Shown here in pieces: positions 46,813 to 56,855 of a stretch of 64,000 nucleotides of DNA. The position numbers were made by a program, and so were the translations under genes. Position 1 is the stretch's first letter. The number at the start of each line of letters is the position of its first letter. Under the pieces are notes generated by a model. That model was not told where the DNA came from and made no database searches. It saw only the letters and a program-made list of their open reading frames with translations. Origin of the DNA: Cyanobacterium stanieri LEGE 03274 (GTDB taxonomy: Bacteria; Cyanobacteriota; Cyanobacteriia; Cyanobacteriales; Cyanobacteriaceae); assembly GCF_015207825.1 (NCBI RefSeq), contig NZ_JADEWC010000010.1, forward strand, positions 33,431-97,430, written 5' to 3'.

Positions 46813-47514
46813 ATGACACAATATGATCAGTCCGTTAATGATAATTTGAAACCAAGACAAAATAACTCCATGGGTTTATCCATAGATGAGATGGCTCAGC
46901 CGATGAATGAATCTATTTTAAATTTAGATAATTTAATCTACCAAAAAATCAATATTCCTTTCACCCGTAAGGTGATTATTGATGAACGGGAATTGACTGA
47001 GCAACTAGACGAAATCAGAAGAAATATTCCTGATTGTATTCAACAATCAATGGACATTATTGAGGACAGAAATAATATCATTCAGGAGGCGCAACAGTAT
47101 GCTTCCCAATTGGTTAATAATGCTAAACGGGAAGCGGCTCAAAGGTTGGATGAGTCTTTATTAGTACAACAGGAACAATTTCAAGCGAATCAACTCAGAA
47201 GAAAGGTTTTTCAAGAGTGTGAAGATAAGCGTCGTCAGACGGAAAAGGAAATTGAAAAGATGGTTGAGAGTGCAGAAATAAAGGCTAGAAAAATTTTAGA
47301 AAAGTCTATTATGGAAGCAGAAAAAATTCATACTCAGGCTGATGATTTTGTTGATCAACAGTTATACAGTTTGGAAAAAGAGTTAACTAAGTTGTTAAAA
47401 ACAGTTATTACTTTGAGTAATTATAGACAAGGGGAAGCTCAGGCTCAAGAAAATAATCAAGGACATAATAATGGTAAAAATCAAGGTTCTTTGACTGACA
47501 AAAAGGCTTCTTAA
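46813..47514 (+). CDS. DivIVA-like coiled-coil protein
   Basis: 233 residues. After a disordered start, an ILNLDNLIYQKINIPFTRKVIID motif is followed by a long coiled coil (about 65-200). This layout matches a cyanobacterial DivIVA-type protein, of which Cdv3 is a cell-division member; my assignment is by pattern. The C-terminus is Gln/Asn/Gly-rich. The stop codon shares bases with the convergent ketoacyl synthase stop (TTAA). It might act in septum placement or polar localisation. Confidence 0.55.
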   Translation: MTQYDQSVNDNLKPRQNNSMGLSIDEMAQPMNESILNLDNLIYQKINIPFTRKVIIDERELTEQLDEIRRNIPDCIQQSMDIIEDRNNIIQEAQQYASQLVNNAKREAAQRLDESLLVQQEQFQANQLRRKVFQECEDKRRQTEKEIEKMVESAEIKARKILEKSIMEAEKIHTQADDFVDQQLYSLEKELTKLLKTVITLSNYRQGEAQAQENNQGHNNGKNQGSLTDKKAS

Positions 47515-48644
47515 TTTTCATATTTACTTAGGGCAATGATGGCATTTTGCCCCCCAAAACCGAAACTAAAACAGAGAGAATTTTTAAAGGAATAGTTTTC
47601 GGTTTTTTCTACCCAATTTAAGGGATATTCAGATTTTTTTGGTTGATAGTTGAGTAGTAGTTTTTGTTGATGTAGGGATAGTAGGGTTACGGTAGTGGCG
47701 ATCGCACCACTTGCCCCCAAAGTATGACCGATGGCGGCTTTGGTATGGTTAATTTTGGGATAGTGGGAAAATATTTTTTCGATTAAAAGAGCTTCTCGAT
47801 GATCATTTAATTGAGTTGCGGTGCCGTGGGTTTGAATATGGTCAATATCCTTTATACTCAAATTACTACGGGCTAAACATTGTTTAATGGCATAAATGGC
47901 AGAATCGGCGGATTCCTCAGGCGCTGTCATGGCTTGTGCATCGCAACTACTTCCCCATCCTTTTATTTCACCGTAGATGGTTGCCCCCCTTCCTCGGGCT
48001 GATTCTTCAGTTTCTAATATTATCATTGCCCCTCCTTCCCCCAATACCATTCCTTGCCTTTCGAGGGCAAAAGGATAACAACCAGTATTGGCAAGGGCTT
48101 TCATTTTTTCAAAACCAACTATGGTTAAGGGAGTTATGGGCGCTTCCACTGCCCCTGCTATAACCCGTTGACAATGCCCCTGTTTAATGAGTTCGTAACC
48201 CTGTGCGATCGCCCCTATGCCCGTAGCACAAGCCCCCATGGGAGCAAAGACAGGGGCAAAAGAGCCAACATATTGAGCAGTGATGGTAGAAGGTTGACAA
48301 GGAAAAGTCTTTAACCAATCAGTAGGAGTACATTGATTTTGCAACCACTCACGGGCAAAAATTTCCCAACTACCCTGACAACCACGACTCGAACCCACCA
48401 CCACCCCCATATCTGGTAACGGGAAAGATAAATGAGCCGATTTGAGGGTTTCTCTAATTACTTTAAGGGTAATATCTTCAATGTTGCTAGGATATTGATT
48501 AATTAATCCTAAAGGATACGCCGATAAAAAATCATAGGGTTGAGATAATTTTATCCCCGATAATCCTTTACTCATCTTATCCCAAGTTGTTTGAGTATCT
48601 CCCAAACAGGATATTAAACCAACACCACTAACAACAACCTTCAT
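47511..48644 (-). CDS. Beta-ketoacyl-ACP synthase II-type enzyme
   Basis: 377 residues. It condenses malonyl-ACP with acyl-ACP. The catalytic triad is complete: Cys139 in MGACATGIGA, His273 in TQTHGTATQ-like QTHGTAT, His307 in GHTLGASGA. It is shorter than FabF (about 410) and may be the second cyanobacterial paralogue (Slr1332-like), with an unclear role. It has no fab genes next to it. The end overlaps the convergent coiled-coil gene. Confidence 0.85.
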   Translation of the reverse strand: MKVVVSGVGLISCLGDTQTTWDKMSKGLSGIKLSQPYDFLSAYPLGLINQYPSNIEDITLKVIRETLKSAHLSFPLPDMGVVVGSSRGCQGSWEIFAREWLQNQCTPTDWLKTFPCQPSTITAQYVGSFAPVFAPMGACATGIGAIAQGYELIKQGHCQRVIAGAVEAPITPLTIVGFEKMKALANTGCYPFALERQGMVLGEGGAMIILETEESARGRGATIYGEIKGWGSSCDAQAMTAPEESADSAIYAIKQCLARSNLSIKDIDHIQTHGTATQLNDHREALLIEKIFSHYPKINHTKAAIGHTLGASGAIATTVTLLSLHQQKLLLNYQPKKSEYPLNWVEKTENYSFKNSLCFSFGFGGQNAIIALSKYEN

Positions 48645-48771
48645 TTACACAACCTAAAGTTTGCAGCTAACCAAGAGAACAACAATAAATAAAGTAAATA
48701 ACAAGTTATTTTATTTGTCCGACAAAACACTTCATTATCAATTATCAATTATTCATTCTCCATTACTATTC

Positions 48772-49566
48772 CTATCGTTTTAGGTTCTCAATACCGCTAA
48801 TAACTTCCACAGACTCGATGCGATCGCCCTGTGCAATACCCTCAACGACATCCATACCATCAGTTACCTTACCAAAAACAGCATAATTACCATCAAGGAA
48901 AGGTAAATCAGCCAAAGTAAAATAAAACTGAGAAGAAGCAGAATCAGGCATCTGAGAACGTGCCATGGCAATTACTCCGTATTCGTGGCGTAATTGAGGA
49001 GTCATGGTAGTGGTTGTACTGTAAATAATTTCAGGGGCAGTGACATCCTCCGCAGATTCATCATATTCAGGTCTAATTTCTAAAGGAATATAACGTTGAG
49101 AATTAGTATTAGGATCAGTATAACCCCCAGTGCCTAAACGACTCACAGGAAAATTAGGATCTTTACCTTGAGGATCTCCCCCTTGTGCTACAAAAGGTTG
49201 CGGATCAGTTACAACCCGATGGAAAACTAAACCATCATAAACCCCCTTATCTACTAAATCGAGGAAATTTCCTGCGGTAATAGGTGCATTATTTCCATCT
49301 AACTCAATGGTGATAGATTGCCCTTTAACCTTCATTTCAACGATCGCTTTTCCTTCTAATGTTGGTAAACTCATTATATTATTATCTATATCGGTGGACT
49401 GGTTTTCTTCGGTAACATCAGCAATAGGACTTTCAATGTCTTCGCTATTATTTCCACCACTTACGGCAGAATCTGATGTGGCTTGACATCCTGTTAGGGT
49501 AATTAAACTCACTAAGCAGATGGTCAAAAAAATACGCCAGTGATTGTTATTATTCACTAAGTTCAT
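48772..49566 (-). CDS. Lipoprotein cyclophilin (peptidyl-prolyl isomerase)
   Basis: 264 residues. The signal peptide ends with the lipobox LTGC (Cys27), so it is a membrane-anchored periplasmic protein. An acidic linker follows (about 30-65). The cyclophilin domain contains GNFLDLVDKGVYDGLVFHRV, AQGGDPQGKD, GVIAMARS and the catalytic-site SSQFYFTLADLPFLDGNYAVFG. It helps fold exported proteins. It is on the same strand as the kinase-like gene upstream, 37 bp apart. Confidence 0.92.
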   Translation of the reverse strand: MNLVNNNNHWRIFLTICLVSLITLTGCQATSDSAVSGGNNSEDIESPIADVTEENQSTDIDNNIMSLPTLEGKAIVEMKVKGQSITIELDGNNAPITAGNFLDLVDKGVYDGLVFHRVVTDPQPFVAQGGDPQGKDPNFPVSRLGTGGYTDPNTNSQRYIPLEIRPEYDESAEDVTAPEIIYSTTTTMTPQLRHEYGVIAMARSQMPDSASSQFYFTLADLPFLDGNYAVFGKVTDGMDVVEGIAQGDRIESVEVISGIENLKR

Positions 49567-49603
49567 CTGTATTTATACTTGACTTTGTTATTATTAGTTA
49601 ATC

Positions 49604-51037
49604 TTAGTCTATTGTCAATTTTTTTTGTTTTCCAAGGGGAAGAAATACCGTTAAAACTTCTCCTTTATCTTGTTTTTGTTTAATAATCAATTTTCCTCCT
49701 AACACATTGAAAATATGCTTAGTCACATCAGGATTAAGAGATAAACTCCCCGTCTCGGGTTGAAATAAGAGTAATTTCCCTAAACATTTTACCTGATTAC
49801 TATTCAAATTTGACTCAGACAAAAATTGTAATTTTAGTTGATTTCCCGCAGGTAAAACCAACACCTGAAAATGTCCCCCGCTGGGAATATTACGGGTAAA
49901 TTTTTCCATCAAACCCCCTAACATTTGAGTCAATATTACAGGATCGCTCACTACCTGAGGTAGCTTTTGGGGTATCATAAAATCAAGGACAATATTTCTT
50001 CTTTGGGCTTGTCTTTTCCAGATAGGTATGGTCTGATTTAAAATTTGTTCTAGGCAAATGGGAACTAGATTTACCTGCTTTTGTTTGTGGGGGGTAGCCT
50101 CTAATTCTGCAACCCGAAAAATTAAGTCCATACGGTTAATTTGTTCGGTGCATTCTTGCTCAATCATTTCCAGATATTTTGTTAAATCGGGAGATGATTT
50201 TGTTTTTTTCTGTAATAATTTGGTAAGGGTTTTAATGGAGGTTAGGGGGGTTCTAATTTCATGGGTGAGGGCTTGTAATAGTTCTATTTCAGCGTAGGGG
50301 GGGAGGGGAGTTTTTTTGAGGGAAATACTTTGATGACGTTTTTTGTCTTGTTTATTTAGCTTTTCTTCTGAGGGTTTTAGGTCAATTAGTCTAAGGTTTT
50401 CTAGCAAGAATTGACTAAAGCGACTTACTATTTTATAGTCAGGATTTCGGGGACTAAACTTATTAATTAACTCCTGTAAATATTTTTCTTGATATTGATA
50501 GTTAATGACCAATTTTTTTCTTAATAAAACCCATGCTTGATGGATTAAATCTGGGTCAAAGGAAAAGTTAAAAATACTTTGTTGTTGAGGATTAATTCCT
50601 TTTACTAAAAGACAACTAAATTCATTGGTTAATACTAGGCAAAATTCTTCATTTTTAAGGGAGTCTTGTTCTTGGAGAGGAATGTTAATGGGGGAAAAAA
50701 GTTGCTCGGTGACGATGGTATTTTTTTCACAGGCAGGAAGTATCATTTTTCCTTCGAGGGAGGGGGAAAAAACCGCTACTTCAAGGCTACTTAATAACTC
50801 CGTGTGGGTAATGGCTGGGGTGGGTGATGATATTACTACCCCTTGGGTGGTTTTGGGGGGCTGAGGGGCGATGGTGAGGTGTAATAGTTGTTGTATAGAT
50901 GCGATCGCACTGTCCCACTCTTGTTGGGCTTTAAGTTCAGTTTTTGCGGGGGTAATCCCTGTAAACTGAGAATTAAAAGAACCATTGGAGGGAAAAAGAT
51001 CTGTTAACTTAAGGGATAGGGGATCAGATACAATCAT
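49604..51037 (-). CDS. Histidine-kinase-like protein with degenerate ATPase domain
   Basis: 477 residues. Residues 250-315 form a DHp domain with an intact H box, ALTHEIRTPLTSIKTL (His259). The following catalytic region (about 320-470) lacks the usual N box: the expected NLxxNAxK is LGGLMEKFTRN. No DxGxG (G1) motif is visible where LQFLSESNLNSN stands. The N-terminal 230 residues are soluble and may form a sensory domain, possibly DICT-like. It may be a pseudokinase that is phosphorylated by, or regulates, another kinase. No response regulator adjoins it. The gene pairs with the cyclophilin gene downstream. Confidence 0.75.
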   Translation of the reverse strand: MIVSDPLSLKLTDLFPSNGSFNSQFTGITPAKTELKAQQEWDSAIASIQQLLHLTIAPQPPKTTQGVVISSPTPAITHTELLSSLEVAVFSPSLEGKMILPACEKNTIVTEQLFSPINIPLQEQDSLKNEEFCLVLTNEFSCLLVKGINPQQQSIFNFSFDPDLIHQAWVLLRKKLVINYQYQEKYLQELINKFSPRNPDYKIVSRFSQFLLENLRLIDLKPSEEKLNKQDKKRHQSISLKKTPLPPYAEIELLQALTHEIRTPLTSIKTLTKLLQKKTKSSPDLTKYLEMIEQECTEQINRMDLIFRVAELEATPHKQKQVNLVPICLEQILNQTIPIWKRQAQRRNIVLDFMIPQKLPQVVSDPVILTQMLGGLMEKFTRNIPSGGHFQVLVLPAGNQLKLQFLSESNLNSNQVKCLGKLLLFQPETGSLSLNPDVTKHIFNVLGGKLIIKQKQDKGEVLTVFLPLGKQKKLTID

Positions 51038-51169
51038 TACTTAATACTACATCAATAACTGTTCGCACAAGTTTATAATAACCTGTTGCTTTGATTTTCA
51101 GAAATGAGTATAACCGAACGTTTGTCAAGATTTCTAGGGGTTAAAGATCTTTCCTCCAAGGAAAACATA

Positions 51170-52963
51170 TTAAAGTAAGGGATTTTTTTGCTCTAAATTA
51201 GGTTGCACTTTAATTCTTGCCAAAATACAGGTTATGTTATCATGACCATTAATTTGATTGGCTAGTTCGAGAAGATGGGCGCTTCCTTCTTGTAAGTTGG
51301 CCTTAGAACTCAATAGGGGTAAAAGGACGCTTTGCCAGTTATTTTCAAGTAATTCGTTATCAGATAAACCATCGGAACACATTAAAAATAAAGTATCCTC
51401 TTTTACTTCTAAAAAGCTCACCTCAGGATGAACAAATTCTCTTTTTCTAGGGCCTAGGGCTTGGGTAAGTTGATAGGCATCAGGACGAGCAAAGGCAATT
51501 TCTGGTTCAATGCCATTTTTCATTTCCGCTTGGGCAACGGAATGATCGGTAGTTAGTTGCTCTAAACCCCATTTTCTGGTTACCCGATAAATGCGACTGT
51601 CTCCCACATGGGCGATCGCCACTTGATTATCTTGAACAAGGGTCATTACCACCGTAGTCCCCATTCTTCCTGCCCCAAGATTACCTTTATCAATGTTGGC
51701 ATCATAAATGACTCGGTTGGCCTCTAAAATACCTTCCTTGATGATTTCTTCCTCTGGTAATTCGTCCTGCCAATGTTCTTGAAAATATTGATATAAAGTC
51801 TTGACAGCCAAGGCACTAGCTACCTCTCCCCCTGCGTGGCCTCCCATACCATCACAGACGAGGAAAAATCCTTTCCCTGTGCAGAAAATACCTTGAGGGG
51901 TTTCCCGTTTATTAATTTTGGTTTCCACCGCAAAGCAATCTTCATTGTGGGAACGTTTCATGCCGATGTCTGTCATACCGCATTCGGCTAAACTTAAGAG
52001 CGTCATGGGCAAAACAACGGTGGGTTGTTCGTCTATGTTTTCCCCATTGTTAATAACCGTGGCTTCTTGATCATCTTCAGCTTCGTCAAAGTCAAATTGA
52101 TCGGCTAATTCCTCTAACTCTTTATCGGGGGGAATTAAAAATTCTTCCTCATTTTCATCTAATAAATCATCTAATTGAGCTTGTTGATGAATGAGATTGA
52201 GAGCCTCGGATAATTCTTTGATCTCATCTATTTTGCCTTCTTCAATTTTTTCCATCAATCCTTTGATGGGGGTAGCTGCGTCAGTTTGATTATTTTCTTC
52301 TAAGATAAAGATCCACTGTTCTACTAATTGTCTGATATGGGGGAGGTTATCGAGGTCATCAAAATATAATTTTTTGATTTCCAAATCCCCCGAATCACCA
52401 ATACCCAGATTATCTTCTTCGAGGAGAGTTTGGGCGCATTTCAATTTTTGTAAGTCTTTCCACAGTTTCGCCATGGTTTTTAGGTGGTGGAAGACTTGAT
52501 GATTGGTAATGTTGTTGTTAGAGAGAAAATGACTTAATGATTGCCAGTTGTCTCTTTGGTTGATGATGACATATTCACTCCCTTGATCATCTTGCCAAGC
52601 ATCCAAAAGATCGGGAACAAGGGGCGAATATTCGGTTAAGGTGAGATAGGGAAAGGCTAAACCTGGTATTCCTGCGTTGATTAAACTTTTACGGTCAAAT
52701 TCTACTACTTTTTCGAGGTTTTCATCTAAAGATGATAGCTTTTCTGGTTGAGTGTCCGTGACTAAAAGTTCATAGTAATGGCGATCGCCCTTAGTAGCAA
52801 AAGGAGTGAGCTGATCATGATCATAGGACATGGCGAGGGCGTAGCGGGAAAGATTTTCACCATTATCCAATTCCCCAAAAGGGATTTCCAAATCCCGATC
52901 TTGAGGGATACTAAAAATACATTGGCAAAGAATTAAATCGTCTGGGCTAGTGGACATATTCAT
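51170..52963 (-). CDS. PP2C-type protein phosphatase with kinase-like N-terminal domain
   Basis: 597 residues. The C-terminal PP2C domain (about 330-590) is complete: RSHNEDCF, VCDGMGGHAGGE, HVGDSRIYR, TTDHSVAQ and CSDGLSDNE carry the metal aspartates. It should dephosphorylate Ser/Thr-phosphoproteins in the cytosol. Residues 40-270 resemble a protein-kinase fold without its catalytic residues (for example LLEEDNLGIGDSGDLEIKKL where the HRD/DFG region would be). An acidic linker separates the two. STAS and PII proteins in this window are typical PP2C targets, but a link is unproven. Single transcription unit. Confidence 0.88.
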   Translation of the reverse strand: MNMSTSPDDLILCQCIFSIPQDRDLEIPFGELDNGENLSRYALAMSYDHDQLTPFATKGDRHYYELLVTDTQPEKLSSLDENLEKVVEFDRKSLINAGIPGLAFPYLTLTEYSPLVPDLLDAWQDDQGSEYVIINQRDNWQSLSHFLSNNNITNHQVFHHLKTMAKLWKDLQKLKCAQTLLEEDNLGIGDSGDLEIKKLYFDDLDNLPHIRQLVEQWIFILEENNQTDAATPIKGLMEKIEEGKIDEIKELSEALNLIHQQAQLDDLLDENEEEFLIPPDKELEELADQFDFDEAEDDQEATVINNGENIDEQPTVVLPMTLLSLAECGMTDIGMKRSHNEDCFAVETKINKRETPQGIFCTGKGFFLVCDGMGGHAGGEVASALAVKTLYQYFQEHWQDELPEEEIIKEGILEANRVIYDANIDKGNLGAGRMGTTVVMTLVQDNQVAIAHVGDSRIYRVTRKWGLEQLTTDHSVAQAEMKNGIEPEIAFARPDAYQLTQALGPRKREFVHPEVSFLEVKEDTLFLMCSDGLSDNELLENNWQSVLLPLLSSKANLQEGSAHLLELANQINGHDNITCILARIKVQPNLEQKNPLL

Positions 52964-53022
52964 CTTTTATTAGTCTATATCTTTATATTATAATTACCTG
53001 CTGAAATTTATAAAAAAAATAA

Positions 53023-53901
53023 TTAACACCTTAAAAATCCTTCCGTTACAATTACCGATTCTCCCCCTACCCTAATTTCCTCAATTATATTATCAGTCTT
53101 AAGGGCGATCGCCCTTATCTGGCTAGGGCGGCCCATTTCCAAACCCTGCGCAATATTCCAACTCCAACAACCATCCCCCTGTTTATATGTCGCCAAATAA
53201 CCTGCAAAAGCAGTGGCCGCCGAACCCGTGGCAGGATCTTCGGTAATATTAAGACCTGGGGCAAACATCCTCACCTGAAAGCAATCCTCCCCAGTTTGCA
53301 CAAAAGGATACACATGGGGCGCCCAAAAATCCTTTAAAACCCCTTCCCATAAACCCAAATCAACCTTCGCCCGACTCAAAGCCCCCCTATCCCGAAGGGG
53401 AACTAACAAAAACGGTAAACCACAAGAAGCCCCCATCGGTACAAAATTATCCACCATCAAATCATCCACCCCCAAAGATAAAACCCTCGCCAAATCATCC
53501 CTCGAAGGGCAATCCTTGTAAAATTCAAGGGTAGAAGGCGCTCTTAACTCAGTCCATAGGTTATCCTGCTTATCTTGAAAAATAGTCACAGGCACATCAC
53601 CAACCCCCTCCCTAAAAATAACTTGTCCACCATCCACATCAATCTTACCCAACTTAGCCAACAAAAAAGCCGTACCAATGGTAGGATGTCCCGCAAAAGG
53701 AATCTCACCCCCAGGAGTAAAAATACGTAAACGAAAATCGGCCTTCTCGTCATCAAAAACAAACACCGTTTCCGAAAAATTGAACTCCACAGCAATTTTT
53801 TGCATAATCTCATCACTCAAATCCTTTACCTCAGGAAAAACAGCCAATTGATTTCCCGAAAAAATCTGATTTGTGAAAACGTCTAAGGTGTAAAATTTCA
53901 T
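53023..53901 (-). CDS. PhzF-family isomerase/epimerase-like protein
   Basis: 292 residues. The PhzF fold is two alpha/beta halves like diaminopimelate epimerase; phenazine isomerase PhzF is the namesake. It starts [19 protein letters not shown] and has the catalytic Glu in [10 protein letters not shown]. It has [14 protein letters not shown] and [17 protein letters not shown] chose the ATG at 53901 over one nine residues upstream. Its true substrate is unknown; no phenazine genes are nearby. An extended HIP1 (AAGGGCGATCGCCCTTAT) falls inside it at 53101. Confidence 0.9.
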   Translation of the reverse strand: MKFYTLDVFTNQIFSGNQLAVFPEVKDLSDEIMQKIAVEFNFSETVFVFDDEKADFRLRIFTPGGEIPFAGHPTIGTAFLLAKLGKIDVDGGQVIFREGVGDVPVTIFQDKQDNLWTELRAPSTLEFYKDCPSRDDLARVLSLGVDDLMVDNFVPMGASCGLPFLLVPLRDRGALSRAKVDLGLWEGVLKDFWAPHVYPFVQTGEDCFQVRMFAPGLNITEDPATGSAATAFAGYLATYKQGDGCWSWNIAQGLEMGRPSQIRAIALKTDNIIEEIRVGGESVIVTEGFLRC

Positions 53902-54194
53902 TATCAAATAAAAATAAATCGTCCACAATAATTAGTTAACAATATCTTAAAATACCAGAAAATCACTCACCAAAATCAACCATAGAGTACAAATATAAAA
54001 ACTTGATCTATAATTAGTCAATGTAACTTTACCGTCATCACTGATTATCAAACCATAACTATTTTTCTTGGTTTTTATCAATCATAAATTTAACCATTAT
54101 TACAATCTTAAAAGTAATTTTTACTAAAGAAAAGCTAAGAACAATATCAGCATGATTTTAGAGTTACACTCTGTAAAATAGACAAGAATTTATT

Positions 54195-56702
54195 GTGGAA
54201 ACCAAAACAAAAACTAACATCAGTCTCGTAGAATCAGAAACGAGAAAACTAATCAATAAAATCAAAAAAATAGAAAAATCATCCAACACGGTTTTTGAAG
54301 AAAATCAGGAAGTAGCCACCTATCTAGGAGCTAATTATCGAGAAGATGGACTAACCCAGATCGGTTTTTGGACACCGCAACTACTTAGGGAGGTAATGCA
54401 CCTTAACGAAATTTATTTAGAAGTATTCACCCCCACCGAAGATATAAAAGTAAAAGATCTTTTGTCCTCAAAAACTAACACCATCGAAGTAAGGCGAGAC
54501 TGCGTTTTTCTTAAAAAAAGAGGCAAATTTTTCTGGGGCATCATCGAAGGCATGAAACCAGGTACAAGGGAAACCCTCGGTTCATTTTATTGGCTCAGGT
54601 ATCGCAACCCCTACGGACAAATTGAAATTATTAGAGATCCCCTCGCCCACTCCTTACCCTTTGGGGTGTTTGCCCCTGCGGAGTTGTATGACATGGGTAA
54701 ACTGGAAAAGGAAAGAACCGATCTCGATTATTTTAAACTCACGGGGAGCAATGATGAAGAAAATATCCCCCGTACTTCTTCCCCTGTGAATATTTTACAA
54801 CTTCATGTGGGTACTGCTTCCCCTGATGGTACTTTGGCAGGATTAAGCAAAATCTATCAAGATATTGGGGAAAAAATTAAGCATAATCAGCCGTTGGAAC
54901 CCCATGAGGAGCATTATATCGGCTATGATGCCATTCAACTACTACCCATCGAACCCACCATTGAATATAGAAAAGATTTAAGCCAAGATAGTAGATTATT
55001 CGAGATAGTGGAAGAATGTTGTGGTATTGCTCCAAAAAGTATTCCTGAAGGGGATGACATTTTTAATAGTATTGAAGGTATTAAAGTTAAACTAACTCAT
55101 CCTAATACCCAAGGATGGGGTTATGATGTACCCATTATTGGTGCTAGTGCCACTAGCCCTTCTATATTAGCTAGTTTACGTCCTGATGAATTATATGACT
55201 TCATTGGGGTGTTACATAATTTTCCCACTAAACCGATCGCCCTTATTTATGATTTAGTATATGGTCATGCAGATAACCAGGCGGAATTATTAATTAATAA
55301 TCAATTTTTCAAAGGGCCCAATATGTATGGGCAAGACTTAAACCACCAACTACCCATGGTTAGGTCGATTTTATTGGAAATGCAAAGAAGAAAAATCAAC
55401 ACAGGGGCTGATGGTATTCGGGTTGATGGAGGTCAAGATTTTCGCTTTTTTAACCCCCTTACAGGTAGGGTAGAACAAGATGATCAATATCTTCTGGCTA
55501 TGAGTGATTTAGTGCAAGAAGTTGGAGGTTATAAGAGATTACTATTCACCATCTTTGAAGATGGACGCCCCTGGCCAGAGGAGGGGTGGGAAACTAAATC
55601 TACTTACATGGATTTAATTAACCTTAAGCCTGATTCCTATCAATGGGGGCCTTTAATTTTTGCCCACAATACCCCTAGTATTAAGGGTTTTTGGCGTAAA
55701 AAATGGCAGAGGGTATGTGAGGTAATGTATCAGGGGCAAAACTGGATTACAGGCTGTGGTAACCATGATACTTTACGCCGTGGTAGTCAGGTAGATACAC
55801 GTTTAGAAATTAATTGGCGTTTGGGGGAAACCCTTAATGATGTGATTCGGGGAGCTTATGATAATCCTGCGGTGTCTATGTGGGTATATGGTTTTAGCCC
55901 AGGTTTACCCATGGATTTTATTAATGTTTTGATGCACGCACCTTGGATGTTTTTCCGTAATACCGATGAGGAATATGGAGTTAAGGTGGTTTCTGAGGAA
56001 GTGGGCTTTTTAGATTGGCAGATGACGGAGGAGCGTTACCACCGAGAGGATGCTTTTTGTCGGATGAAGTCTTTGGGGTTTGATAAGTTGGAACAACTAC
56101 GGGAGTTTACCCATGCCCTCAATGCTAGTATGATTGCCCGTAATTATGATCTTCAAGAGGTGGTGAAGGTATGTCAACTTTGTTTTGATGATGGGGCTTG
56201 TAATATTGAGGAAATGAAGGAGATGAAGGAAAGCAATATGATTGCGTTTTGCCAAAATCTTGATATTGATAATCTCAAAAAATGGGCTTTAATGTTTATG
56301 GAGGACTGTTTTGAAATTTGTAATGTTTCCCATTACACTAAGATGGTTGATCCTGCCCTTGCTAATTATAATCTGCATTTACGGCAGTTGCGCTCTCGTA
56401 ATCCTTGGCTTGGTAAAAGTTTACATGGGGGCGATCGATTTAATAAGATTGAAGATGATGACGCTACGATTTTTTATGGGGTGCGATCGCATCCTAAAAT
56501 GACGGACAAAAAAATTGTCATGGTAGCCAATATGGAAGGACAAAAAGTCGAAATCAACCTTCTCGATTGGTTACAATTAGATCCGACGGAATGGAAAATT
56601 GAATTAACTACCCCAAATCTTCCCGAAATTGAAGATATAAAGGACTTAAACCATATTATTCTTGGTCAAAGTCAGGGGGTATTATTAACCCCTAATTTAT
56701 AA
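54195..56702 (+). CDS. gghA: Glucosylglycerol hydrolase (GghA-like)
   Basis: 835 residues. The C-terminal two thirds follow a GH13-type pattern: a beta-4 nucleophile Asp411 in GADGIRVDGGQDF, the acid/base Glu455 in FTIFEDGRPWP, and GNHD (523-525). Cyanobacterial proteins of this architecture, Slr1670-like, hydrolyse the osmolyte glucosylglycerol and so help lower it after salt stress. The start is GTG with no clear ribosome site. The osmolyte-synthesis gene ggpS is not in the window. The gene stands alone, followed by composite palindrome copy D. Confidence 0.75.
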   Translation: METKTKTNISLVESETRKLINKIKKIEKSSNTVFEENQEVATYLGANYREDGLTQIGFWTPQLLREVMHLNEIYLEVFTPTEDIKVKDLLSSKTNTIEVRRDCVFLKKRGKFFWGIIEGMKPGTRETLGSFYWLRYRNPYGQIEIIRDPLAHSLPFGVFAPAELYDMGKLEKERTDLDYFKLTGSNDEENIPRTSSPVNILQLHVGTASPDGTLAGLSKIYQDIGEKIKHNQPLEPHEEHYIGYDAIQLLPIEPTIEYRKDLSQDSRLFEIVEECCGIAPKSIPEGDDIFNSIEGIKVKLTHPNTQGWGYDVPIIGASATSPSILASLRPDELYDFIGVLHNFPTKPIALIYDLVYGHADNQAELLINNQFFKGPNMYGQDLNHQLPMVRSILLEMQRRKINTGADGIRVDGGQDFRFFNPLTGRVEQDDQYLLAMSDLVQEVGGYKRLLFTIFEDGRPWPEEGWETKSTYMDLINLKPDSYQWGPLIFAHNTPSIKGFWRKKWQRVCEVMYQGQNWITGCGNHDTLRRGSQVDTRLEINWRLGETLNDVIRGAYDNPAVSMWVYGFSPGLPMDFINVLMHAPWMFFRNTDEEYGVKVVSEEVGFLDWQMTEERYHREDAFCRMKSLGFDKLEQLREFTHALNASMIARNYDLQEVVKVCQLCFDDGACNIEEMKEMKESNMIAFCQNLDIDNLKKWALMFMEDCFEICNVSHYTKMVDPALANYNLHLRQLRSRNPWLGKSLHGGDRFNKIEDDDATIFYGVRSHPKMTDKKIVMVANMEGQKVEINLLDWLQLDPTEWKIELTTPNLPEIEDIKDLNHIILGQSQGVLLTPNL

Positions 56703-56708
56703 TGTGTT

Positions 56709-56852
56709 ATATCAAGTTCGGATCATTCATTATAAATAGATTATACCTTCGCCCACCGTGTAATTCATTACACGGCTAATGGTAGTTCGTTCAATAAATT
56801 GAACTAAGATATTAATACTGCTAATTTATAAGTGATCAAGCGGACTAGATAT
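56709..56852 (-). repeat. Composite palindromic element, copy D (inverted)
   Basis: It opens ATATCAAGTTCGG, then has CCGTGTAATTCATTACACGG (56756-56775) and GTTCAATAAATTGAAC (56789-56804), and ends GGACTAGATAT. It is inverted relative to copies A and B. It starts 7 bp after the gghA stop, between convergent genes, and is followed at once by a GGTGGGC hairpin. Confidence 0.8.
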
Positions 56853-56855
56853 TAT

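Noticed and set aside
53392..53406. ATCCCGAAGGGGAAC inside phzF as a second REP-like element
   Set aside because: Only one hairpin arm pair is present and it encodes a conserved part of the protein, so a chance match is more likely.
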